Source: Gardnerella greenwoodii 00703Dmash (lineage in GTDB: Bacteria > Actinomycetota > Actinomycetes > Actinomycetales > Bifidobacteriaceae). From it: a stretch of 64,000 bases of DNA. The position numbers were made by a program, and so were the translations under genes. Location of the stretch: positions 248,001 through 312,000 of the forward strand of contig NZ_ADEV01000009.1 in NCBI RefSeq assembly GCF_000263635.1, in the 5' to 3' direction. How positions within the stretch are numbered: position 1 is the stretch's first letter; each line of letters opens with the position of its first letter. The notes below the pieces were generated by a model. It searched no databases. It was not told the origin of the DNA and saw nothing but the letters and a program-made list of their open reading frames with translations. Of the stretch, positions 35,291 to 43,384 are shown in pieces.

Positions 35291-35350
35291 CTGCTTGTTT
35301 GTGCTTGTTTGCGGTAGTTTGTGCTTACTTCTGCTTATTTATGCTTACTT
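35291..35350. repeat. Six degenerate 10-bp repeats covering the ybeY stop codon
   Basis: Units CTGCTTGTTT, GTGCTTGTTT, GCGGTAGTTT, GTGCTTACTT, CTGCTTATTT, ATGCTTACTT. The TAA stop of ybeY (35345-35347, minus strand) lies in the last unit. The rest fills the gap to the CNNM/CBS gene. Confidence 0.85.
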
Positions 35351-35899
35351 GCTTTTGTTATTTTTGCTGCCTTTTGAATCATGCTCAGCATCGTAACGTT
35401 CAAGCTCGTTCACAGCTCCTTCCGGAAGAGTCGCGTCATACAATTCCCCAGAACGTGCAGCGAAGAAAGTAAGCAAAAGCTGACGCTGCAAACCAAACAT
35501 TTGCTTTTCTTCTTCCGGATTTGTGTGATCGTAACCAAGCAAATGCAGTATGCCATGAATGGTTAAAAGCATCATCTCTTCCATTGTGCTATGCCCCGCC
35601 GCGAGCGCCTGCTGCTGAGCCACCCAAGGGCAAATCACCAAGTCTCCAAGCATGCCCTCGGAAACTTTTTCATCGCTTCCAGGAGTAAGCTCGTCCATTG
35701 GAAAACTCATAACATCTGTTGGACCTTCAAGGTTCATCCAGCGCTCGTGAAGGCAGGCAATTGGCTCAGGATCAACGAAAGTAATTGATAAATCTGACTG
35801 CGTGCTGACTTTCATCTGCTGCAACACCCACATGCCAAGATCGGAGAAGATTTTAGCGTCGATTCGCCACACGGTTTCGTTCATGACTTCAATGCTCAT
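35345..35899 (-). CDS. ybeY: rRNA maturation RNase YbeY
   Basis: Metal-dependent endoribonuclease for 16S rRNA processing and ribosome quality control. The zinc site H-x3-H-x5-H is seen in [12 protein letters not shown] (about residues 125-136), with the family's [10 protein letters not shown] segment near 60-70. The 184-aa length is slightly above usual because of a charged Ser/Lys-rich tail ([11 protein letters not shown]) that runs into the tandem repeat at the stop codon. ATG at 35899. First gene of the ybeY - CNNM/CBS - era unit. Confidence 0.95.
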   Translation of the reverse strand: MSIEVMNETVWRIDAKIFSDLGMWVLQQMKVSTQSDLSITFVDPEPIACLHERWMNLEGPTDVMSFPMDELTPGSDEKVSEGMLGDLVICPWVAQQQALAAGHSTMEEMMLLTIHGILHLLGYDHTNPEEEKQMFGLQRQLLLTFFAARSGELYDATLPEGAVNELERYDAEHDSKGSKNNKSK

Positions 35900-36000
35900 G
35901 ATTATTTGTTATTCCTCTCGAAGTTTATTTTTTCAGGTGTTACTAGTTTAGATTTTGCTTGAAGCGCACAATTTTGTAGAAGCACGCGACTTTGTATGAT

Positions 36001-36378
36001 TTATAAGCTGCCTTCCACAAGCTTTTCGCCAGTAAGAACATGTGCATGAACATGGAATACTGTTTGACCAGCTGCAAGACCAGTGTTAAAAACAAGCCTG
36101 TAGTCTCCATTAAACGCGTCGTTAGCAATATTTTGCGCAACACCAGCAATATGAGCTAAAGTTTCAGGAGCTTTACTAGCAAGCTCAGCAACATTCTTAT
36201 AGTGATTGCGCGGCACAATCAGCACATGCACTTTTGCCTGCGGATTAATATCCTTAAAAGCGACTACCGAATCATCTTCATAAACGCGCGTGCTTGGAAT
36301 TTCGCCTGCAATAATCTTGCAAAAAATGCAGTCTGGATCAGTATGGCTCGCAGCACCGTTCATAGTTGCATCGCTCAT
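36001..36378 (-). CDS. HIT family (histidine triad) hydrolase
   Basis: A 125-aa protein from ATG 36378, six bases after AGGGGAGA. It has the HINT-type signature: DCIFCKIIAGEIPSTRVYEDD near the N-terminus, VHVLIVPRNHYKN in the middle, and the triad VFHVHAHVLTG near residues 108-118. The catalytic middle His is present. HINT proteins hydrolyse nucleoside phosphoramidates such as AMP-lysine; the physiological substrate is unknown. It lies between rsmE upstream and ybeY downstream on the same strand, with about 100 bp on either side. Confidence 0.93.
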   Translation of the reverse strand: MSDATMNGAASHTDPDCIFCKIIAGEIPSTRVYEDDSVVAFKDINPQAKVHVLIVPRNHYKNVAELASKAPETLAHIAGVAQNIANDAFNGDYRLVFNTGLAAGQTVFHVHAHVLTGEKLVEGSL

Positions 36379-36491
36379 GGTTTCTCCCCTATTTTTTATT
36401 ACGAAATAAAATTCATGCCAAAAGCCAAAAGCAATCGGCATACCACATACTATTTTACACAAACTTGCGCATTTTATTTATGATTTTTTCA

Positions 36492-37289
36492 CTATTCGTA
36501 GCGGCCTAAAGCGCGCGAAAGAAGCGAAAGTGCCACAGGCCCTGCAGTGGAAGCGCGCAAAATATTGCTGCCTAAAACGCAGCTTTTAGCTCCAGCGTCA
36601 ACAAACATCGAAACCTCGTCGTCACTAATACCGCCTTCTGGACCAACAAGCACGTAAACAGTGCGCTCCTTGCCATCATCCAGGCAGCGCTCGGTAAGAG
36701 TGTTCACAGCTTGCTCGATTTGACTCCAGCAGTCAGTTGCATCCTGATGCAATACCACTACTAGGTTTCCATAAACGCATGCACGCCTACATATTGCAAC
36801 AATCTGCTTACTAGATACGCATTCTTGAAGCTCCGGCATCCAAGCTCTTCGAGACTGCTCTGTAGCAGCCTGCAACACCTGATTCCAACGCTTATCCGTG
36901 CGACCAGGCTTCCACTTTGCGATTGAGCGGTCAGCGCACCAAGGAATTACTTCATCTACGCCAATTTGCGTAGCCATGTCAATTGCTTGCTCATCGTGAC
37001 CGGTTTTTGCTAAAGCCTGCACAAGCGCAAGACGCGTAGTGCGACGCGCTTCACTAGTGAAAGCATCGACGCGAACTAAACCATTTTCCGCATCCGTAAC
37101 AGTTGCGTGAATTCGCAAGCCTTTGCCGTCGGAAAGTTGCAAAGCGTCACCTTCCGCCAATCGCATAGCGGATATTGCGTGGCGTTTTACGCTGGAAGGA
37201 AGCGTAAGCGTCCATCCTTCCTCAATCCCATCTGCAAGCACGGGAGCATTATCATGGTCAGTATCTAGCAAAAATAAAGCGTCAGTCAT
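36492..37289 (-). CDS. rsmE: 16S rRNA m3U1498 methyltransferase
   Basis: SPOUT-class methyltransferase of 265 aa that methylates U1498 of 16S rRNA. The N-terminal PUA-like domain (about 1-75) shows RHAISAMRLAEGDALQLSDGKG. The SPOUT core contains LALVQALAKTGHDEQAIDMATQIGVDEVIPW, the cofactor loop VYVLVGPEGGISDDEV, and VLGSNILRASTAG with the family knot motif. ATG at 37289. Divergent from the iron-sulfur protein gene. Confidence 0.95.
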   Translation of the reverse strand: MTDALFLLDTDHDNAPVLADGIEEGWTLTLPSSVKRHAISAMRLAEGDALQLSDGKGLRIHATVTDAENGLVRVDAFTSEARRTTRLALVQALAKTGHDEQAIDMATQIGVDEVIPWCADRSIAKWKPGRTDKRWNQVLQAATEQSRRAWMPELQECVSSKQIVAICRRACVYGNLVVVLHQDATDCWSQIEQAVNTLTERCLDDGKERTVYVLVGPEGGISDDEVSMFVDAGAKSCVLGSNILRASTAGPVALSLLSRALGRYE

Positions 37290-37382
37290 AATCTAAAGCC
37301 TAACGTGAGGATGCGCCAAGTACTAAAAATAGTTCTGTGCAAGTATTGTGGCAAACTAGAACAGTACGTACTGGAGGTTGCA

Positions 37383-38426
37383 ATGAGTAATGAGCTTGGT
37401 GATAACACTGCGCTTGTTACTTTGCGTATTTCCCGCTTTGCGCCGTGCGAAGAAACGCAAAATCCGCAAGACGCTCCTAAACTCGTGCGAAAACGTCACG
37501 AAAGTCCTTTTGCTCGAAAAAAGCGTAGCAATCCTTTTGCAAAAGTAGATTCTGCAGAAAATGATAATGCTGATGAATCTTTATCAACAACAATAAAACG
37601 CATTCAAGGCAGGCATTGGGTTCAAGATTACGTTTTGCGCGTTCGCTCAACGGATACTATTCTTAGCTGCTTGCTAACTATTAAGCGCACAATCGACCCG
37701 ACTTTGGCTTTTCGATACTCTTGTGGCCATGGAGTTTGCGGATCGGATGCTGCAAACGTAAACGGCATGCCAACTTTACTTTGCAGCGCAACAATAGGCG
37801 CGAACGCTCGTCCAGAAATCACAAATAACGTGCAATCTCGCGGATTTAGAAAAACCGGAACTTCAAGTAGCGTTGAAAGCTCAGCAAAATCGCCAATTCT
37901 ACAAAAAGAATCTACGCAGACTGTAGCTCAAAAAAATGGAAGTTTCGGTATTATCGAACTTGCGCCGTTAGCTGGATTTGCAGTTCAGCGCGATCTTATT
38001 TGCGACCTTTCACCTATGGTTTCGCAAATAAAACGTTTAGAGCCTTATTTACAAGCAGCAGACGTTTCTGTGCGAAATGCCGAAGGAAAACTTAAGCTTA
38101 TTGAGTTTTTGCAGCATCCTGAACAGTTACAAAAGTTTGAGCTTTTAAGTAACTGCATTATGTGCGGTGCGTGCGAAGGAATATGCCCAATCTACGCTGG
38201 CGGCGAGGCTTTTATTGGGCCTGCTGCTTTGATTAACGCGGCTCGTTTTATTTACGACTCTAGGGACAATGCAACAGAGCGTCGATTAGATTTGATTGAC
38301 GGCAGCGACGGTATTAGCGCGTGCCAGTCGGTTCGTGCGTGCTCAAGGCAGTGTCCGCGCGGAATTGACGTCGGCGAAGAAATTTGGCAACTTACAACAC
38401 TAGTGAATGAGCGCAAAAACTCTTAG
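37383..38426 (+). CDS. Succinate dehydrogenase/fumarate reductase-type iron-sulfur protein, orphan
   Basis: A 347-aa SdhB/FrdB-like protein starting at ATG 37383 after ACTGGAGG. The N-terminal ferredoxin-like domain has a [2Fe-2S] motif in YSCGHGVCGSDAANVNGMPTLLC, with Asp at the third ligand position as in E. coli SdhB. The C-terminal half has the two Cys clusters NCIMCGACEGICPIY and CQSVRACSRQCPRG for the [4Fe-4S] and [3Fe-4S] centres. It is about 100 residues longer than usual SdhB, with a basic insert (RKRHESPFARKKRS...) after the first beta strands and a Ser/Thr/Gln-rich insert between the domains. No flavoprotein or membrane-anchor subunit is adjacent. The partner must be elsewhere, or the protein serves another redox role. 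Confidence 0.85.
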   Translation: MSNELGDNTALVTLRISRFAPCEETQNPQDAPKLVRKRHESPFARKKRSNPFAKVDSAENDNADESLSTTIKRIQGRHWVQDYVLRVRSTDTILSCLLTIKRTIDPTLAFRYSCGHGVCGSDAANVNGMPTLLCSATIGANARPEITNNVQSRGFRKTGTSSSVESSAKSPILQKESTQTVAQKNGSFGIIELAPLAGFAVQRDLICDLSPMVSQIKRLEPYLQAADVSVRNAEGKLKLIEFLQHPEQLQKFELLSNCIMCGACEGICPIYAGGEAFIGPAALINAARFIYDSRDNATERRLDLIDGSDGISACQSVRACSRQCPRGIDVGEEIWQLTTLVNERKNS

Positions 38427-38427
38427 A

Positions 38428-39231
38428 TTATTCAATTCCAGACGCTATGCGCACTGCTTCTAGCGGATCGTCCGTAACAGCAAACAAGTGCGGGTCAAGA
38501 GACGAAATTAATCCACGAGAAGTAACAGTTGACTGCAGCCAGTTAATCAAGCCCTTCCAATACTCAGTTCCAAACAGCACAACCGGCACGCGCGCAACCT
38601 TATGCGTTTGCACAAGAGTTAGAGCTTCAAACATTTCATCCATTGTGCCAAATCCGCCAGGACACACAATAATTCCGGAAGAATACTTCATAAACATTGT
38701 TTTTCTAACGAAGAAGTATCTAAACTGCATTCCGAGATTAATCCACTTATTCAAACCCTGCTCGCGCGGAAGCTCAATACCCAAACCAACCGAAGTTCCG
38801 CCCGCTTCTGCAGCACCGCGATTCGCAGCCTCCATAATTCCAGGGCCACCGCCTGTAATAACCGCAAAACCGCGTTTTACAAGCTCCTTGCCCATAGTTA
38901 GCGCGGCCTCATATTCCGGCTCGCCATCTTTTATACGCGCAGAACCAAAAACGCTAACAGCAGGACCTAACCCGGCAAGAGCGTCAAAACCGTCAACAAA
39001 CTCGGCCTGAATTCGAAGCGCGCGCCAAGGGTCTGCACTTCTCCAATCCCACTTGTTATCTCGGTCTGCGCCAACTCCTGCTGCAATCTGCTGACTTCTA
39101 TCTTTGCGAAGAAGCGTTTCGGTTGTGCTTTCTTTAGGAATCATAGATCCGCGCATAAGCACCGAACCGCGATGATACGTATTAGACCAAGGTGGAACTT
39201 CTGAAGAATAATCTTCCTGACTATTATTCAT
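38428..39231 (-). CDS. LOG family Rossmann-fold protein (TIGR00730)
   Basis: A 267-aa protein from ATG 39231, five bases after GGGAG. It has the LOG/lysine decarboxylase-like signature: VSVFGSARI, VITGGGPGIMEAANRGAAEAGG, and the diagnostic PGGFGTMDEMFEALTLVQT near residues 180-200. Many members are cytokinin-riboside or nucleotide 5'-monophosphate phosphoribohydrolases; the older lysine-decarboxylase label is incorrect. It converges with the iron-sulfur protein gene at a distance of one base, with no terminator between them. Confidence 0.9.
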   Translation of the reverse strand: MNNSQEDYSSEVPPWSNTYHRGSVLMRGSMIPKESTTETLLRKDRSQQIAAGVGADRDNKWDWRSADPWRALRIQAEFVDGFDALAGLGPAVSVFGSARIKDGEPEYEAALTMGKELVKRGFAVITGGGPGIMEAANRGAAEAGGTSVGLGIELPREQGLNKWINLGMQFRYFFVRKTMFMKYSSGIIVCPGGFGTMDEMFEALTLVQTHKVARVPVVLFGTEYWKGLINWLQSTVTSRGLISSLDPHLFAVTDDPLEAVRIASGIE

Positions 39232-39282
39232 AACTACTCCCAAAATAATCCCAAAAAAAAAATAATCTCAAAGAATAATCAT

Positions 39283-39318
39283 AAAAGCTAATACGAAAAG
39301 CTAATACGAAAAGCTAAT
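39283..39318. repeat. 13-bp tandem repeat covering the nhaA stop codon
   Basis: AAAAGCTAATACG starts at 39283 and 39296, with a truncated third copy (AAAAGCTAAT) at 39309. The TAG stop of nhaA (39314-39316, minus strand) lies in the third copy. Confidence 0.85.
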
Positions 39319-40573
39319 CTTCAATATCGTCCAATTCTTCTTCCATATGCTTTGATTGCATAGAAAGCAAGAATCCCGAAACACCAGCCGCAACAATAGA
39401 AGCAACAAGAACACCAAAACGTGCCTCTGCAGACAAATCTGCGTCCGAATATGCAAGAGAAGCAATAAGTAGCGACACTGTAAAACCAATACCGCACGCA
39501 CAGGCAGTCGGAAGCAAATCAACTACGCGCAAAGAGTCTGGAACTTTTAAGCCAAGTAAGTGCTTTGAAAGCCAAGCAGTTACCATAATTCCCAAAGGTT
39601 TTCCAACAACCAGCGCAATAGTAATAGCAATAAGAATTGGAGACAAGAACAGCTCCCAAGTTAGCGTTTCAAAATGCACGCCGGTTGCAAAAAGCGCAAA
39701 AATAGGTAACGCTACTAAAGCAGATACAGGCTGAATTTTTTCGCGATAACGCTCAGCTCGCAAAGTTTTTTCTCCGTGAACTAGATGCGCAGGAGTGAGC
39801 AATCCTACCATTACGCCAGCTAAAGTTGGGTGCACTCCAGCTTCATACATCATTACCCATGCCACAACACCAACTAGCGCCACAAGAGGCCACGGAACAT
39901 GTTTAAGACGCACTAAAGTAGTCCAAATAAGACCACACACAACAACGCCAACAAACCAGTACCACGCGTTTAGCGAAGAGAAGAACACTGCAATAAGCGC
40001 AATTCCAAGCAAATCGTCAACAGTTGCGAGAGTCATCAAAAACGCGCGCAAAGAATGAGGCAAAGTTTTAGCAAATAAAGCTAATACTGCAAGCGAAAAA
40101 GCAATATCGGTTGCAGTTGGAATCGCCCAACCAGCACGAACCATGTCTAACGAAGGTAAAGCACCGGATGTAAGACGCATAATCTCCTGACCGGCGTGAA
40201 GCTCCGAAAATACGGTTACTATTGCCACAAAAAGCAAAGGCGGAGCAATCATGCCACCAACTGCGCAAATCATTGGCATTGCGGCAGCACGAGGATCAGA
40301 AAGAGAGCCAGCAATAAGCTCGTGCTTTAAATCTAAGCCAACAGAAAGGAAGAAAATAGTAAGCACGCCGTCTTGAACCCAATGACTAATCGACATGTGA
40401 ATATTAGTAAACGGAATACCAATATGAGTATGCGAAACGGCTTCAAATACTGGCGCGGTTAAAGGAATGTTTGCAAGCAATAAACCAGTAAGAGCAAAAC
40501 CAAGCATAATTAAGCCAGAAATTCGCTCATTATTTGCTATATTGCGTACTATTATCCAGCTGCGTCGTATCAT
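39314..40573 (-). CDS. nhaA: Na+/H+ antiporter NhaA
   Basis: Twelve-helix sodium/proton exchanger for pH and sodium homeostasis, 419 aa from ATG 40573. Family segments: NNERISGLIMLGFALTGLLLANIPL at the N-terminus, FFLSVGLDLKHELIAGSL, GWAIPTATDIAFSLAVLALF, and the unwound-helix Asp pair in LATVDDLLGIALIAVFF (the ion-binding DD, about residues 155-165). A C-terminal acidic tail (MEEELDDIED) follows. GGAGG lies 13 bases before this ATG, a wide spacing, so the start is not fully certain. A TGCAAAA...TTTTGCA dyad lies at 40600-40621. Confidence 0.93.
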   Translation of the reverse strand: MIRRSWIIVRNIANNERISGLIMLGFALTGLLLANIPLTAPVFEAVSHTHIGIPFTNIHMSISHWVQDGVLTIFFLSVGLDLKHELIAGSLSDPRAAAMPMICAVGGMIAPPLLFVAIVTVFSELHAGQEIMRLTSGALPSLDMVRAGWAIPTATDIAFSLAVLALFAKTLPHSLRAFLMTLATVDDLLGIALIAVFFSSLNAWYWFVGVVVCGLIWTTLVRLKHVPWPLVALVGVVAWVMMYEAGVHPTLAGVMVGLLTPAHLVHGEKTLRAERYREKIQPVSALVALPIFALFATGVHFETLTWELFLSPILIAITIALVVGKPLGIMVTAWLSKHLLGLKVPDSLRVVDLLPTACACGIGFTVSLLIASLAYSDADLSAEARFGVLVASIVAAGVSGFLLSMQSKHMEEELDDIED

Positions 40574-40704
40574 GTTGTAAATATTTCCTCCCAAAGTTAT
40601 GCAAAACACATTAATTTTGCAGCACTTTTTAGTATAGCGGAGAGGTATAAACCAAGAAGTTGAGATAAAAAAAAACGCGAGGCAAATGCTTCGCGTTTCG
40701 CTTG

Positions 40705-40778
40705 TGCGCCAGACAGGATTCGAACCTGCAACCTTCTGATCCGTAGTCAGATGCTCTAATCCGTTGGGCTACTGGCGC
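40705..40778 (-). tRNA. tRNA-Arg (anticodon ACG)
   Basis: Reading the minus strand gives a full cloverleaf: acceptor GCGCCAG / CTGGCGC with discriminator A, D-arm GCCC...GAGC region, anticodon arm TCTGA-CTACGGA-TCAGA with ACG, and T-arm GCAGG-TTCGAAT-CCTGT. No CCA is encoded. Length 74 nt. Confidence 0.96.
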
Positions 40779-40852
40779 ATGTTTTCCGCTCACAAGAACA
40801 ACGCTCTCGTTTTCGGCAACTTGACTAATATACAACCATCACCAACAAAACA

Positions 40853-40880
40853 CAAACCCCGGCGTGTCGGCCGGGGTTTG
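40853..40880 (-). terminator. Terminator after clpP2
   Basis: Eleven-base perfect arms CAAACCCCGGC / GCCGGGGTTTG with a 6-nt loop. On the minus strand TGTTTTGTTGG follows. It lies 18 bp after the clpP2 stop and separates it from the tRNA gene. Confidence 0.88.
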
Positions 40881-40898
40881 CTTAATCTTCCACAAAAA

Positions 40899-41573
40899 CT
40901 ACTCGCGGTGCTCAAGCACTTTATCTACAAGACCGTAAGATTTAGCTTCTGGAGCAGTTAAGATTGTATCCACCTCAATATCTTTGCGAATACGCTCAAC
41001 ATCTTGACCAGTATGCTTAGCAAGAGTATTTTCTAACCATTCTCGCAATCGAAGCATTTCCTTAGCCTGAATCTCAATTTCAGTAGCCTTACCAAAATCT
41101 TGACCCATCGCAGGCTGATGAATAAGCACGCGCGCATTCGGAAGAATCATACGCTTGCCATGAGCTCCAGCAGCAAGCAAAATCGCAGCAGCAGATGCAG
41201 CCTGACCCAAGCATACGGTTTGCACATCCGGGCCAATATACTGCATTGTGTCGTAAATAGCAGTCATTGCAGTCATAGAGCCGCCAGGAGAATTGATATA
41301 CATCATAATGTCGCGTTCGCTATTCATGCTTTCCAACACCAAAAGCTGAGCCATAATATCGTCAGCAGAAGTGTCGTCAACCTGAACGCCCATAAAAATA
41401 ATGCGATCTTCAAAAAGCTTCGTATACGGATCATGTGTTTTTAAGCCGTATGGAGTTTGCTCACCAAACTGTGGCAAAACGTAGCGGTTAGTAATTCGCT
41501 GTGCCGAAGAAACGCCGCCAAAACCAGCCAAACGCTCAGCACGCGCAACAAACTTTGCTTCTTCACTTGCCAT
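40899..41573 (-). CDS. clpP2: ATP-dependent Clp protease proteolytic subunit, second copy (ClpP2)
   Basis: A 224-aa serine protease subunit. Catalytic Ser lies in GQAASAAAILLAAGAHGKRM (about residue 120) and His in NARVLIHQPAMG (about 145), with the Asp of the triad near 195. The oligomer signature [22 protein letters not shown] is present. It lies 3 bp after clpP1, so the pair is cotranscribed and translationally coupled. Such ClpP1/ClpP2 pairs form a mixed two-ring protease in other actinobacteria; mixed assembly here is inferred. Confidence 0.95.
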   Translation of the reverse strand: MASEEAKFVARAERLAGFGGVSSAQRITNRYVLPQFGEQTPYGLKTHDPYTKLFEDRIIFMGVQVDDTSADDIMAQLLVLESMNSERDIMMYINSPGGSMTAMTAIYDTMQYIGPDVQTVCLGQAASAAAILLAAGAHGKRMILPNARVLIHQPAMGQDFGKATEIEIQAKEMLRLREWLENTLAKHTGQDVERIRKDIEVDTILTAPEAKSYGLVDKVLEHRE

Positions 41574-41576
41574 AAG

Positions 41577-42188
41577 TTACTCCTCACCTCGCATTGAAGC
41601 AGGAGTTGTTACGATTTTATCTACAAAACCATACTCCAACGCCTGTTTAGCAGTGAACCAGTGATCATATTCGTTATCTCGGTAGATTTCTTCTATGGTA
41701 TGACCAGTCTGCTTAGCTGTTAATTCAGAAAGTGTTTTCTTCATATCCATAATCAGCTCAGCATTAATACGCACATCCGTAGCAGTGCCACCAACGCCGC
41801 CAGAAGGCTGATGCATAAGCACGCGCGCATGAGACGTAATATAACGCTTACCAGGTGTTCCAGAACTAAGCAGGAACTGACCCATAGAAGCTGCCATGCC
41901 GACTGCAATAGTTGCAACATCTGGTTCGATTAGCTGCATAGTGTCGTAAATTGCCATGCCTGCGGTAATAGAGCCACCAGGCGAATTAATATACAACCAA
42001 ATATCTTTCTTAGGATCTTCCGCAGCAAGCATCAGCATCTGAGCGCAGATGATATTAGCATTCTCGTCTTTTACTTCAGATCCCAACCAAATAATGCGAT
42101 CTTTTAGCAACCGATTAAAAATAGAATCGGTTTGCGAAGACGCTTCCGCCTGTTCCATAACAGGAGAAGCTGTAAAAAGCTCAGTCAC
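41577..42188 (-). CDS. clpP1: ATP-dependent Clp protease proteolytic subunit, first copy (ClpP1)
   Basis: A 203-aa ClpP. Catalytic Ser lies in [20 protein letters not shown] (about residue 105), His in [13 protein letters not shown] (about 130), and the Asp in [19 protein letters not shown] (about 180). [21 protein letters not shown] is also seen. ATG at 42188 follows AAGGAGATAAGG. First gene of the clpP1-clpP2 pair, which precedes trigger factor by about 2.8 kb rather than directly following it as in many actinobacteria. The intervening ClC and Y/Q/N-repeat genes may be insertions into that order. Confidence 0.95.
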   Translation of the reverse strand: MTELFTASPVMEQAEASSQTDSIFNRLLKDRIIWLGSEVKDENANIICAQMLMLAAEDPKKDIWLYINSPGGSITAGMAIYDTMQLIEPDVATIAVGMAASMGQFLLSSGTPGKRYITSHARVLMHQPSGGVGGTATDVRINAELIMDMKKTLSELTAKQTGHTIEEIYRDNEYDHWFTAKQALEYGFVDKIVTTPASMRGEE

Positions 42189-42394
42189 CTTATCTCCTTA
42201 CCATAAACTTAAGTATTCCTAGATTATCGTGTGCGCGTGACCGTATAGAAAATATAGTATGCAGCGAATCAGCGAAATATTCTAGACTGAATTTTTACGA
42301 ATCGATTCAGATAATTATTCAACTATTATACAGATTGATATAAAATGTTTAGTATATTTTTTATTAATGCAAATTCGCTCAAAGAGGAGAAGTC

Positions 42395-43330
42395 ATGGAT
42401 TCTAACAACTTGCCAAGCAACAATTATTCTCCAAATACGGAAGAAAATAATGACAATCAGAGCAACGATTACCAAAATAATTGGAATCCAGCGGATACTT
42501 ACCCAAATGATGCTAATCAAACGGACAGCTATCAAAACAACGAATATCAGAACAACACTTACCAAAACGACGGATACCAGAGCAACACTTATCAAAACAA
42601 CGGATACCAAAATAGCGGCTATCAAAATGGGTATCAGAACAATTCATACGTGAACAACGATTACCAGAATAATTGGAATACAGAAAACACTTACCAAAAC
42701 AACGACTATCAAAATAGTGAATACCAAAATAGTGAATACCAAAACAACGGCTATCAAAATGATTGGTATCAAAACGACTATCAAAACGGGTATCAAAATG
42801 GATACCAAAATGGGTACGCAAATAGTTATATAAATAACGATAAATTATTAAAAACGTATAAGAATGTTCAGCAGAAAGCAATAAACTTCATGAATACGAC
42901 GCTACCAGCTGATCCTACAAAAAGAGCCTATGCAATTATTGCTATTGTTTTAGCAGTAATAATTTTCGGCTTCATATCTATTAACGCTGTAGCAAATTAT
43001 CACAATTGTTCTTCAGAAAAAAGCGCCAATATTGAAGAATACGTAAATTGCCATCCATCAGACTTTGAAGAAAGAGGCGATGATGACATATCCGCAACGT
43101 TTGACGCTAACGGAGATAACCTCAATATAACTGTTAAATTTACAGATCGCGTACCTGACGATGCAATTCCAAAGGCCACTGCTACTTTTTCCGACAGACT
43201 CTTCCTTTCAAATCTGTTCCCAGTAGTTGAAGAAGCTAAAAATAAGGTCAGCTCTCCAATACACTTGTATTACACTATTTTAAATGACGACGGCAGTGTT
43301 ATTTATAAAGATGACTTCATCGATAACTAA
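42395..43330 (+). CDS. Membrane protein with a Tyr/Gln/Asn-repeat (prion-like) N-terminal region
   Basis: A 311-aa protein; ATG follows AAAGAGGAGAAGTC. Residues 1-150 are almost only Asn, Gln, Tyr, Asp, Ser and Gly, arranged as about 25 short units of the type YQNN / YQNG / YQNS. A single transmembrane helix follows (about 178-200, AIIAIVLAVIIFGFISI), preceded by Lys/Arg. The repeat region is therefore probably cytoplasmic and the C-terminal 110 residues outside. The external part (ATFDANGDNLNITVKFTD... DDGSVIYKDDF) vaguely resembles DUF4854-type domains, low confidence. It lies between divergent clpP1 and the convergent ClC gene and shares a terminator with the latter. Function unknown. Confidence 0.85.
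   Translation: MDSNNLPSNNYSPNTEENNDNQSNDYQNNWNPADTYPNDANQTDSYQNNEYQNNTYQNDGYQSNTYQNNGYQNSGYQNGYQNNSYVNNDYQNNWNTENTYQNNDYQNSEYQNSEYQNNGYQNDWYQNDYQNGYQNGYQNGYANSYINNDKLLKTYKNVQQKAINFMNTTLPADPTKRAYAIIAIVLAVIIFGFISINAVANYHNCSSEKSANIEEYVNCHPSDFEERGDDDISATFDANGDNLNITVKFTDRVPDDAIPKATATFSDRLFLSNLFPVVEEAKNKVSSPIHLYYTILNDDGSVIYKDDFIDN
42500..42830. repeat. Short in-frame repeats encoding YQN units
   Basis: Variants of TACCAAAAC / TATCAAAAC, mostly 9-15 bp apart, repeat through this stretch and build the YQNN/YQNG peptide series. All spacings seen are multiples of three, so copy-number changes would keep the frame. Confidence 0.85.
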
Positions 43331-43340
43331 ACAATATTAC

Positions 43341-43384
43341 AATATGCGCTTTTGCTACTAATTGAATTAGCAAAGGCGCATATT
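43341..43384. terminator. Bidirectional terminator between convergent genes
   Basis: Arms AATATGCGCTTTTGCTA and TAGCAAAGGCGCATATT pair at nearly all positions around a short loop, with T-rich sequence outside on both strands. It occupies the 54 bp between the Y/Q/N-repeat gene and the ClC gene. Confidence 0.85.

Noticed and set aside
40629-40835. Minus-strand open frame across the tRNA-Arg gene
   Set aside because: It is the usual false peptide from translating a tRNA; the cloverleaf explains the sequence.
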